A stretch of 64,000 bases of DNA from Diospyros lotus (taxonomy: Eukaryota; Streptophyta; Magnoliopsida; Ericales; Ebenaceae), in contig NC_068338.1 in NCBI RefSeq assembly GCF_014633365.1, positions 20,842,616-20,906,615 of the forward strand, written 5' to 3'. Shown here one piece after another: positions 1-9,996 of the stretch; position 1 is the first letter of the stretch, and every line of letters begins with the position of its first letter. A program made the translations under genes and the position numbers. The notes under the pieces are model-generated. The model saw only the letters and a program-made list of their open reading frames with translations. It did not search any database and was not told where the DNA came from.

Positions 1-156
1 AGGTAAGCATCAGACCACACTTCGGTCACGTAGTAATACACACGCAATGCATATGCTCATGCATGACCACACCTTAGTCATTCTAACATACTCGTGCCCA
101 ATCACCCATAGTATATGGCCTCTTGATGATGCAAACCCGAGCCTCAACTTTACATC

Positions 157-1669
157 TGTTAGATATAAGCCCTTAAGACCAGTTCTAGTGACACAATAGG
201 GCTTAATCTTGTAATTTCTTAAACTCTATTTAATGGCAAGTTTTATGTTTAATTTAAATTACAATATGGTTTGAATTGAACATACAAATATCATTTAGTA
301 TAATAAGGAGTGGATACCATTCTTAATTGTTAAGAATAATCTAGACGGATAATCCACAATACGTTATACTATAAATATGTTCTTGGCCATAGAGTTCCTA
401 ACCTGGATAATTAGTAACTCGCAAAGGCCAGCGCATCGTCTTCCTCCTTGTTTGGTATAAGATACTGAAAAATAAGATTAGTGGGTCACGTACCACTCTG
501 TATAAGATACAGAAGGAAGACGAGTGGGTGCTCGTTATAGGAACGAGTTCACTAAACGGGATTGTTAATATTGAATCGTATGGGTTTTATCTCACGGGTC
601 AATGGTTCAATATTAACTACGGATTTGCATTAGTCCTTAGACTTGAGATGACATGGATATCTGTGTGTTAATGGATTAGGATATCAGCGATATTATATGG
701 TTGTCCTAATCAGGGATAGCCGTACGTATCTACATGCCTAGTTCAGTGACACACGAGGTATGTGTGCATCAAACATGGAATCTATCACCTCGAGATATAT
801 GAGGAGGATATCATATGCGATCCAGTGGTCACTTGACGATAAATCCTTGGCCGAGGTAATATAATGATGGAATTTGGATTCCGTAGAGGTTGTGTCATAT
901 TAGTCAAGCATGATTATTGGATTTGGTCATATGACGAGATTGAGAGATTTGACCTGCTGACCGTGATCTTATATCTCGTCGGGATATAGTATGATAGAGG
1001 GACTGTATTGTAGGGTACCGTAGTGTAAGGTTCACATTCTCGCTTCACATTAAATTGGGTAATCATGACATATTGCTAGATGTTACTCATGATTTATGAG
1101 AATTAATAATTGATTAATTCTCATTGCCAATTTAATTGTGAACCCAGAAAGTCCCACCCAATAGAAATCATTTTAAAAGAAAAATAGGCAAATTTAGTAA
1201 TTATGAAATTACTAAATTATAAGTGCAATTATTTATTAAAGAAATAAGAATAATTAAATAAGTAATATGATTATTTATTTAATTATTAAATTGGATTGGG
1301 CTTTTTGGCTAGCACCTAAAGCCCAGTCCAATAGCACTTAGGGTTTTAGGTTTTTTTTTGTCTATAAATATAACATTAAACCCAGAATCCAATAGATCAA
1401 TCTGTTGAATCAAAAACGAAAATTTTAGAGAAAATTTTCGTGTCTTTTTTTCTCTCAAGTCTATTGAAGTCTTGACGATTTTGGGTGGATCGACTCGGCA
1501 TCTCATGCATGGGAGATATCAGGCAGGTTATCGGCTACGAAATCAGATTTCGTTTTGAGGTAACTTTTCATTTTGTGTCTTTGATTTAACCGTAAGATTT
1601 GAAAAACGTGATACCAATAAAATCGAATTTTATTTTCTGTTGCGTATGATCAGATCATGTTTTCTAACA
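157..1669 (+). mobile_element. solo LTR (TSD ACATC)
   Basis: The unit begins TGTTAGATATAAGCCC and ends TTTTCTAACA, an inverted terminal TGTTAGA/TCTAACA pair. It is flanked by the exact 5-bp duplication ACATC at 152-156 and 1670-1674. It is 1513 bp long. A TATA box (TATAAATA) at 1363-1370 sets + orientation. There is no PBS, PPT or internal region, so this is a solo LTR left by LTR-LTR recombination. The TGTTAGA start suggests Ty1/copia, but no coding sequence proves the superfamily. It is inserted in the gypsy-type LTR that occupies 1-2544. Confidence 0.85.
1363..1370 (+). promoter_or_regulatory. TATA box of solo LTR
   Basis: TATAAATA lies about 300 bp before the 3' end of the solo LTR, after a T-run. 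It is the only good TATA box on the + strand of this LTR and fits a U3/R boundary. Confidence 0.5.
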
Positions 1670-2240
1670 ACATCAACATAATTAAAGGTAGCAAAATCAC
1701 AAATAGGGCAGGATCGATCGACAGCTTCAAGACATCAGTTGATAGTTTGTGTCTTAGGCGCAAAACGATCGACAACTTGCTCGAGCCAATCGACAGTTCC
1801 CTCCCATAACAACAAACGGTCGACAGCCCGAATGCCCAACAACCCATTTAGCATACGAAGACACAAAATTCACCAACCGACCAACTAACCTCCCAATTAG
1901 AACCTTCCCCAACAAGGTAAAACATCATTCCACAAAAATTGAAAGGTGATACAAGCCCTTCTTGGCCAAATAGAACAAAACACATCGAGAGACACAAGGA
2001 CTTCTCAAAACAAGGCTTATTTGAATAATCTATGGATTTGGAAGTTAGAAGAAGATATTTCAAGGCCAAATTAAGGTTAGGAGCTTACAAAAAGGGTTAA
2101 GAACTTACCTAAAACAAAGAAGGAATTTACCTTAAGTTGTTGCCTCATTCTTTTCTTCCTTTTCTTCTTCTTTTCTTCATTTCTTCCTCTCAATTTCTCT
2201 CGGTCGATTACTTCTTTCTCTCATTCTCTTCTCTTTTTTC

Positions 2241-2250
2241 TATTTATATA
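2241..2250 (-). promoter_or_regulatory. TATA box of gypsy-type LTR
   Basis: On the minus strand this reads TATATAAATA, about 295 bp inside the LTR's 5' end. It is followed by a long purine/pyrimidine tract (2160-2235), which is usual for a plant LTR leader. Confidence 0.45.
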
Positions 2251-2568
2251 GCCCCTTAAATGATGTAGGAACACCCTTGCATGAGCTAAGACCTTCTAGA
2301 AGGCACCCACCGAGCTCCACCACTGCTTGCCCGACCTGAAAGTGGCCTAGGAAGCTAAATTCGGTAACAAATGGTTGATAGTCTCAATGCAAACTGTTGA
2401 CAGCTTTATCAATCAATCAACATATTTGATGCAATTTGTCGACAATTGTCTCCTGCAGCCACCTCACTATCTTACACACTATAAACATACACCAAATATA
2501 CTTAAATATCACAGAAATTCAGACCCCAATAACGGGTCATTAAACGAGGCTTGAACACCTTAATTTGA

Positions 2569-4077
2569 GTAGAATGTATACCTTGTGTTGTTTATGTGAT
2601 TATAGGGTGCCACTTAGTTTAACAAATATAATGTCTCCATATGAGATTATGTTACGAGAGAAACCAATTCTAAAGTATTTTAAAATCTTTGGATCCATAT
2701 CCTATGTCCATATACCAAACTCATACAGGATTAAGTTGGATGCAAAAACAAAGAAATGCATATTTAATAGGTATGATAAAAGAAAAAAAATGGTGGAAAT
2801 ATATTGAACTAGAAACCAACAATTTTATTATCTCAAGGAATGTTGTCTTTAATGAGATATCATCCTATTACAATTCTAATGGAATTCCACTTGACAATGG
2901 GAGATCAAATAAGATACAACTAGATGTGTCAAGTATACCATCAACTTCAAGTACTATTTCATCAACATAAGAGTAAGGAAAATGGGGAGTACAAACAATC
3001 ATAAGATTGAGGGAAAATAACAATGTTGATGAAGGAAAAAGGGAAGTACTAACAGTCATAAGATTAAGGAAAAACAACAAGGCACACCAAAGATGGCAAA
3101 AAATTAGCATTTAAATATGGATGTTGTTAAGGTTGTTTGATATGAAGATGAGAATTTTGTAAGTACTCATCCCTACTATTTTGCTAACCCACTTGATGAA
3201 TGCCTAATTGCTTTGTTAAAGAAAAATGTGTGAAAGAGTGAGATGTTATGAATACGAGATGAATGCTCTCATAAAAAATGAAACATGAGATCTTATTCCA
3301 AAACCCAAGGACATACAACTAATTATGTGAGCGGGTGTATAAGATCAAGAGAGGGACAAATAGAAAGGTGGACGAGTTCAAAGTAGGATTGGTTGGTGGT
3401 TTTTCTCATAAATATGGAGAACATTATGAAGAAAAAATTCAGTCTAGTTGTCAAAAGGACTTTAATTAGTATAATGCTAGCCATAACAACTTGCAATGGT
3501 TGGAAGTTATGATAATTAGACATATTTAAAGCTTTTCTATATGGAAAGTTTAACAAGGACATCTACACGAATCGACCACCTGGTTATGTTTCTGACAAAC
3601 ATTCAAATTATGTGTGAAAATTGAAAAAAAGACTTAGTATGGGCCAAAACAAGATCCAAGAGCTTCGTATGGAAAGACAACACGATATCTTCAATTTTGT
3701 GGATGTCTTGCATCTAATGCAAATCACACAGTGTGTGAAAAAGATTGAAGGTTTACATGTTATGGTGATTTTATATGTAGATGATATAATCATAACCGGA
3801 AACAATGAGAAAGAAGTTATGAGACTTCAAGATGAGCTATCTGTTTAGTTTTGAGATGAAGAACTTGGGAAAGCTAAGCCACCCTTTGTACCCTGAAGTG
3901 CAAAACTTAAAGGATGGAGTTTTTGTCCTCCTAAGAGAATTATGCTAAGAAATTAGTGGAAAATTTTGGATTGAAAAATAGAAAATGTCGCTCCACTCCA
4001 TTAAACATGAACATCAAGTTAAGATGAGAAGAAGACTCATTATTAGAAGATATCTATCCATTTTGTGTTCTTATTAG
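2569..4077 (+). pseudogene. Ty1/copia pol remnant (integrase C-terminus, reverse transcriptase)
   Basis: This is a decayed copia polyprotein fragment. At 2615-2880 the frames encode a C-terminal integrase region with PYEIMLREKP, KIFGSISYVHIPNSYR and KLDAKTKKCIF, as in copia '..LR.FGC.AYVH....KLDAKS.KCIF.GY'. At 3290-3620 reverse transcriptase pieces follow: DLIPKPKDIQ, YKIKRGTNRKVD, then FLYGKFNKDIY and RPPGYVSD. The catalytic block ILYVDDIIITGNN at about 3768-3805 keeps the YVDD motif. Many frameshifts and stops separate the pieces. Gag, protease, the integrase core and most of RNase H are missing. The 3' side is cut at 4078 by another LTR. It cannot make a working protein. Confidence 0.8.
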
Positions 4078-5260
4078 TGTTGTTTTGCCTTTAATGATAT
4101 TTTGATAATAAAAAACTTTTATATGTGGAATTTGAAAATGAATTATATTTTATCGTAATTGAAAATGAAAAATCCAATCAATGCCAAATGATATATATGC
4201 TTTTAATATATGCAAAATCTTTTGTATTTATTTTGAAATCAATCTTTTGTATTTATTTTGAAATCAAATGAGTTAAAGTATCAAAATATTTTTTATATCA
4301 TGAACACTCTTTTTAAAGGTAAAATTGTCGACTATATTAGTGAAACTGTCAATCGTTTTATGCCTTTGAGATTTGAGTTGTTGAATCAAAGCAAAATTGT
4401 CAACCGATTTATTAAAACTGTTGGCCGTTTTTGGACTTTCAATAAAAATGGTAGACCGTTCTTGTGAACTATTGACAGGTCAATTTTATGCTCTCTATAC
4501 TTTTTGTGTAAGTTCAAAAAGTGTTGACCGTCTTTATATAATGTTGACTTGTTGTCGAAATAATCGACCATTTTTTTTAAAGAAGTTGACCGTTTGACCA
4601 AACCTATGAGTGTGCTTCAAGTTTCTTAAAAACTACAGACCGTTTTTGGAAACTATCAACCGATTTGGTAAATTGTCGACCATTTCTTCACTAATAGTTT
4701 TAAACGACTAGTTTTTATAAGCATTAAATGTCTTCAACGAATCTTACAACGGCTAGTAAGTTCAATGCTCAGGAGAAGCCAATAAATACCAGACCAATAA
4801 TGCATTAGAGAGGTTGATCAAGTGATAAAAGTTTGCAAATGTTTTTATTCTTCTCAATAGTGCTTATACTTTCAATTTTTCTTCACCAAAGTTGTGTATC
4901 TTCTGTATCATCTTGTTAAAGCTTTGCTACATATTGTGGATAGATCTTTGTATCCGAGAGTGTCGATTTTCAGATTATTCTCTTCGTGAATTGTGTTGTA
5001 ATTCTCAGCGATTGTGTTTGAGGGTCTACTTGGGTATAATAAAAAGGTTGTAATTTTTTAGCAATTTTGCTAGAAGACCTACTTAGTAAAGTAGAAGGTT
5101 ATAGTAGATTTGAGAAAAGGTCTTTGAAGGCACCATTGACATTGTGGAAGTACGAAGCAAAGACAATGTTGTTGACTTCTTCACCAAGTCAGTGGGACAA
5201 AGTCAACTTGAGTCCATTCATACCCAACTTAGCTTGTTTTTAAAAAAATCACTTGAAAGA
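4078..5260 (+). mobile_element. copia-type LTR, right end not resolved
   Basis: The start TGTTGTTTTGCCTTTAATGAT matches, with a few changes, the 5' end of the LTRs of the gag-only element (minus strand at 31501 and 28479: TGATGTTTTGCCTTTGTTAT), followed by the shared 'TTTTGATAATAAAAAAC/TTTTGATGATGAAAAAC'. A run of GTCGAC-like words (gtcgactat, gttgaccg, gtcgaccat) fills 4320-4690. A TATA-like AATAAATA lies at 4781-4788. The 3' limit is uncertain: no PBS or matching TSD was found, and 5260 is where I lose LTR-like sequence. It interrupts the copia pol remnant inside RNase H. Confidence 0.5.
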
Positions 5261-5491
5261 GAAATGTTAAATGCATCAAGTTGATTTTTTGGTAATTATA
5301 AATAGGATAATGACTGTTTGACATGTGATAATAATTTTAGATTATTGTGGTTTCAATTTATTCATTGTATTATAGAGAGTTTAATTTTCTAGTTAATACA
5401 AAAGAGTATTAATAGTAAGATCTTAATATTTTCAAATTCTTATGAGGTACGCTTTTATCAACAAAATAGAAGTAAATAAGATTATAGAATC
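5261..5491. other. AT-rich spacer, nothing recognised
   Basis: No ORF, repeat terminus or hairpin stands out. It may include the undetermined 3' end of the LTR to its left. Confidence 0.4.
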
Positions 5492-6502
5492 TGTTGTTGC
5501 CAAAATACAACAATAGAAACTTCTTTGGAGTGAGGGAAACTATCGTTTGAAGGCGAGTGAAATGTTGGTCTTTGAAAATACAAATGCTGAAAGGGCTCTC
5601 TCAGAGATAAGGCTTCTTGAGAGAAAAAAGCTGCGAAAGGGCTGAGAAAACCTTGTGGATGGGGCTCCTCGAAAAGGAAGCATCTCTTGTAAAGGTACGA
5701 CTGGCCCGGTGCCAAGATTCGGTAGATGGCTCTCGAATAGGGTTTGAAACACCCTTCAAAGAGGAATCAATCATCTTTCAGAAAGAGAATGAGTCTTTTT
5801 CGGGAAGGTGCTTCAAGGGCCTCGGAGAGAACATGGGTTCTCTCGGAGGAACAATGATGACCTGAGCTTAGCTTCTAGAAGAACTACAGCACGAGACAAA
5901 TATTAGAAGGTTAGCGGGAAGGATCTCCCGCAAAAACCCTTAGACGATCAAGTCAGTATGGGAAAAAGGAAAAGCTCGCAGAAAGAAATGTAAAGGACTT
6001 CAAAAAGGGAAGTTTGAGAGAATCAAGATTCGGTTACTAGATGTTTAGATCCCCGCTAATCGTGTTGTGCCTTGCCTTTTATAGGAGTCTAGGTCTCAAT
6101 GATTGGATTGGGACATATGTGCAACACCTTGTTGACCTCTCAGAAAGGCTTCTCAAGAGAGCAATTCCGCGACTGTGGAAATGCCTCTATCAGCTCTTCC
6201 CCAAGATAGAAGCCTCTCAGAGAGGCTCTCCAAGAGGCTTTCTGAGAGAGCCTATCAGTGATTGCCGAAAGATCCCCAAGAGCTCTCTCTCTCTGAGATA
6301 ACTCTCTCCACAAGAACTCTCTTAGAGAGAGGAAATGGTACAACAGAATCAGAAGTTGTAAATTATAGATTAGAGAAGAAAGATAGGTGAGGTGACAACA
6401 CATTAGGTTGAAATTTGAATAAAATGTATAACAGCCTAGGCAGTTACCTTCAAAAGGTTGATTAGGAAGGTTGTTACCTAACCAACATATATAAGCCCAA
6501 CA
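5492..6502 (-). mobile_element. LTR with CTCTC/GAGAG palindrome array
   Basis: On the minus strand the unit starts TGTTGGGCTTATATATG at 6502. It is preceded by a polypurine tract (AGAGGGGGA, complement of 6503-6511). It ends near ...GGCAACAACA at 5492. A minus-strand TATA box CCTATAAAAGG is at 6075-6085. Words of the type CTCTCAGAGAGGC and TCTTGAGAGAG are repeated many times, mainly at 6137-6330 upstream of the TATA box and again at 5595-5860. The PPT marks it as a 3' LTR. No matching partner LTR and no TSD were found, so the 5492 end is tentative. The superfamily is unproven. Confidence 0.45.
6075..6085 (-). promoter_or_regulatory. TATA box in LTR
   Basis: CCTATAAAAGG on the minus strand, just downstream of the densest CTCTC/GAGAG palindrome cluster. 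Confidence 0.45.
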
Positions 6503-6511
6503 TCCCCCTCT
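6503..6511 (-). other. polypurine tract
   Basis: The minus strand reads AGAGGGGGA immediately before the TGTTGGG LTR start. It is a typical primer for plus-strand DNA synthesis. Confidence 0.5.
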
Positions 6512-6630
6512 TGGCTAGCAGATGTGGAATTCGCCAAGGTCACTCACCAGCTGCTAAGCACCAAGTCCACTCCTCCTTCGAACACGTGCGCCTCTGCACA
6601 TGCTAGCCCCACTATCCGGTATTAGGAGGT

Positions 6631-6644
6631 CAGTTCTGATACCA
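6631..6644 (-). other. primer binding site, initiator-tRNA-Met type
   Basis: The minus strand reads TGGTATCAGAACTG, matching the plant LTR-element PBS TGGTATCAGAGC at 11 of 12 positions. It sits three bases inside the end of the LTR at 6648-8761. Confidence 0.7.
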
Positions 6645-6647
6645 AAT

Positions 6648-8761
6648 TGTGAGGACCCTCGTCTAGAGATCCCGAAAGCCCATGAGCCCATAATGGAAGT
6701 CTCAAAAGAAAGAGATAAGACGCAAAAAATCCTGGCAAAGCAATATGCAACAGGAATGATACACTAGCACAACAAAAACATAGTATATACATACATACAA
6801 AATGGAAAGGTAATAGGGGTGGTAACACAAGGTGCACCCCCTATCAAAACTAGGGCATAAGGATCATGATATTCAAAACATGGTTAGCAATCTCCTGTAC
6901 CACAAAACATCTCTATGATCGATAGTTGGGACAACCTTGTACAACCAGCTATTCAATCACTCAGACGCTACTACTCTCACCTTCGGCCTTTGCTTTCCCT
7001 TTACCGGAATGATGTAAAGCAAGAATGCGTCACAAGACTCAGCAAGCAAGCAAAAGAATAACAATAAGGCTAGGAATAGAACTCCCACACTGATTACTAC
7101 CCACAGCATACCGTGCAATAAATTAAAATGTCACACCATACCATGTATCAAGGTATTCAGTTCTCAACATAAATATACTAATGCATATAACAGTCATTGG
7201 GGGCCCACATATGAAATGCATAACCTGGCACCCAAGTCCCAGCCTACAAACCTGTTGCATCCATGAACTAGCTAGCATAATCTACATGAGCCCGAGGCCC
7301 TCAACATAAATCACATGCTGAAGTTCCCGAGTCATAGCTATCCGGAGTCGAGCCCCACTCATAGCTATCAAGGGTCAACTCCATACTACATCATATGAAC
7401 AATGCAATGTAGCAAATAATAGACGCAATGGCGTAGTAAGCATCGACGTGATACATTGACCCCCATAAGCTAAGTATCAGGCCATGTTTTGCCCACATAG
7501 GAATACAAATCCAATGCAATGCTTGTGCACCTAGTCATTCTAAAATGTACGTGTCCAAGTATTCACAGTTTATGTACCCCCCAAATGATGCAAGCTCAAT
7601 CTCATGCGCTACAATGCCATGCAGTATGTCATATAATGGCAGAGCTGGTCAACAGTGACCAGGAACCGGTTGATAGTCCATGACTAAGAGCAATTGGTAG
7701 GCAACCTTCTTCGAGCCAGTAGACGGTTTGCTCCATCGTTGCAAAACAGTAGACACTTGCCTCACCACTCAACAGTTTCTGTACCCTATTACAATCGCTC
7801 ACACCCGAATGACCCATAACTGTATCCCAACCTCTAGAAACTTAGTCCCAAATTGGTTCAGCATCATTCCCAAGGGAATATGGGTGATACAATACCCCGT
7901 AAGCGTTTAACAAATAAAATCCTAGAAAATCTCTTATTTAATTTAATTTACACTAAAGAAACTTCTAACTCATATAAATAATACTTGGAACCGAATCAGA
8001 TTAAGGGAGGGAATGAAACTCGTAAAGCGAAATGAACCTGCAAAGGAAGTAGAGAGCTTTCCTTTTAATAGTGGATTTCAATGTTTTTCTGTTCACACGC
8101 TATAACAATAATACACGTCGCAAAATAACATAATTTTACTAGAAAATTAATAAAATCGCACTCTAAAATTAAATTCCAACCGTACAGAATTCCTAGTATA
8201 TTTTCCCTACTTACCTGGCTACTTTAAACTTCAATTGCACAAATTTTCCTTTAATTTTTCCTTGGATTTTCTCCCATTTTTGATGTTGTTCGTGCCTTTA
8301 TCTCCCCAATTTCCCCTTTCTATTTACTCGATTTTACTGCCCGATTCCCATCCAAATTGAGGCTTAAATATAATAAAAAAGTGAGCAATTGGGAGCTAGC
8401 CACATGGTAGTTAGCGATGCCACCGCCTCAGCTTGAACCCACTTTTCTCTTGTTGCACGTCCACCTCTAACCTCGAACTTGGGTCCCCAAGCCAAGCCTC
8501 CCATCTTGCCTAGCTAGTTCTTTAATTAATATACACACCCAATTAATTTTAAAGAGATCGCACAATCACTTTTAAAAATTACACCTAGACCCCATAATTT
8601 TGAAAATTTAACACCTACGCCTCGCTTAAATAATAACACTTATACTCTAATTCTTTCTAAATAATTATTCATTTTTCTAGAATAAAATAATTTAATATTT
8701 TTTTAAATTAATAGCATAAATTAATAAAATAAATTAAATTACAAATAAACGCGTCCTTACA
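6648..8761 (-). mobile_element. Ty3/gypsy-type 5' LTR (2.1 kb)
   Basis: On the minus strand it runs from TGTAAGGACGCG (8761) to GGTCCTCACA (6648), then the PBS at 6631-6644. This makes it a 5' LTR of a minus-strand element. It shares blocks with the LTRs at 15176-32081 and 44683-47793: 'ggaatgatg.aaagcaa', 'actcarcaagca', and '(ct)tgggg(g)ccca...ggcacccaagtc'. GTCGAC-like words occur at 7640-7790 in weak form. No gag or pol follows. The expected internal region is only about 140 bp before a foreign PPT and LTR, so the element is broken. Confidence 0.65.
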
Positions 8762-8858
8762 AAATGGGTTTGAGATGAGAGACAATCACCATAACTTTCT
8801 ATTATAAGTTTGAGTCTTTGAGATGGCCTTGTTGCAATGGGCTGACCATTCTCTTTTA

Positions 8859-8900
<42 letters not shown>

Positions 8901-8917
8901 GTTGTTGTTGTTGTTGC
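8859..8917. repeat. microsatellite (TTA)n then (TTG)n
   Basis: About 14 TTA units are followed by 5-6 GTT units without interruption. Confidence 0.9.
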
Positions 8918-9543
8918 AGCATAATATATATATTATTATGTACTTAACTGTAAACAAATCTAGATCTTAATCTGATTAAAATTATTAAATCTAGATCTTG
9001 ACCATTTAATATATATGTAATTGAATTTAAAATTAGATTTGAGTTATTGAATATACATACAATACCATACTTTAAATAAATATATCAACACTAGGCCAGC
9101 TTTTGAGTAGAATCAATCCATTTATAGTCTTAATCATAATTGTAGTCTCGAATTCTTCAAGTTTCTTTTTTAAAATAATATTATTTTAATAAAACTATTA
9201 AAAAAAACAAACGTACACGTTTCCTTGCTTAAATTAAAGAGATTCATTTGTTCTCACATAAGGCGAGCTAAAAACAAGATAGCTCATTTGTTGGCCAAAA
9301 AAGGCATGGAGCTCCCGATTAGCAAATATGGTTACCCATTTTCTTATCTAATTTAGCTATTGATTTTAATTAAAGAAAAAATGAAACCATAAATTGAACT
9401 CATGGTTTCTTGACCAACACCTCAAAATTTTTGAAGAATTAGAAGATTAGAGATTCAACTAGGCGAGTTTCTCATAAGAACTAGTGGTTTTTTACCCCTT
9501 TTGGTTTTTAAATTTTTTGTTTAGACCATGTTAATTTTCCAAA

Positions 9544-9987
9544 GGGCAAGTAGCAAAAAAAAAAAAATCCAAACCTTTTCACGAGTTTATACATTTATCC
9601 AATCGTTTCAATTTTAGTAATTATATCCTAATTGTTTCAATACTGAAAATTAATTTGGGAGGCATGTGTTGTTACTGATATAGTACGTCACCTATCATAA
9701 AAAATATATATATGAGTAGGACCTACATCTACACATATGAAAGAAATAAAAAAAAATTATATATATAAGTCCTACTCATACGTGTATACGTGAGTCTCAT
9801 TCTTATATTTTTTTTATGACAGTTGGTTTGACACGTCAATAATGACACACGCCTTCAAATTGATTTCAGGTGTTGAATAAAATTACTTTCAATTGAGTCA
9901 ATTAAGATATAATTACTAAAATTAAAATGTCTAGTTAAATTTATAAATTCATGAAAAGATTTTGAGTTTTTTTTTTATTATTTACCC
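9544..9987. mobile_element. MULE-type MITE / foldback element (9-bp TSD)
   Basis: Ends are GGGCAAGTAGCAAAAAA and the complement of ATTTACCC (GGGTAAATAATAAAAAA). The two arms (9544-9715 and 9775-9987) pair over roughly 180 bp, for example 'ttttagtaattatatc.taattg' in both, and 'aggc.tgtgt.'. Direct repeats TTTTCCAAA (9535-9543) and TTTTTCAAA (9988-9996) match 8 of 9. Long inverted arms plus a 9-bp TSD fit non-autonomous Mutator-like elements. There is no coding capacity. Confidence 0.65.
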
Positions 9988-9996
9988 TTTTTCAAA

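Larger units (their letters stand above)
1..2544 (-). mobile_element. Ty3/gypsy-type LTR, left-truncated by window, split by solo LTR
   Basis: Two pieces (1-156 and 1675-2544) are joined once the solo LTR 157-1669 and one copy of its TSD are removed. The left piece shares a block with the LTRs at 6648-8761 and 44683-47793: a copy of the '(g)catcaggccatgcttcgcccac' region, then 'tagtcattctaa', then 'cgtgtcca'. The right end reads on the minus strand TTTAATGACCCGTTATTGGG, close to the TGTAATGACCCG start of many plant gypsy LTRs, with the first bases mutated. A TATA-like box lies on the minus strand at 2241-2250. An array of CGATCGACAG-like words lies at 1710-1830, downstream of that box. No internal domain is attached. 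The left limit is outside the window and the right limit is good to a few bases. Confidence 0.6.

Noticed and set aside
8859..8917. Regulatory meaning of the TTA/TTG run
   Set aside because: Simple microsatellite; nothing nearby to regulate.
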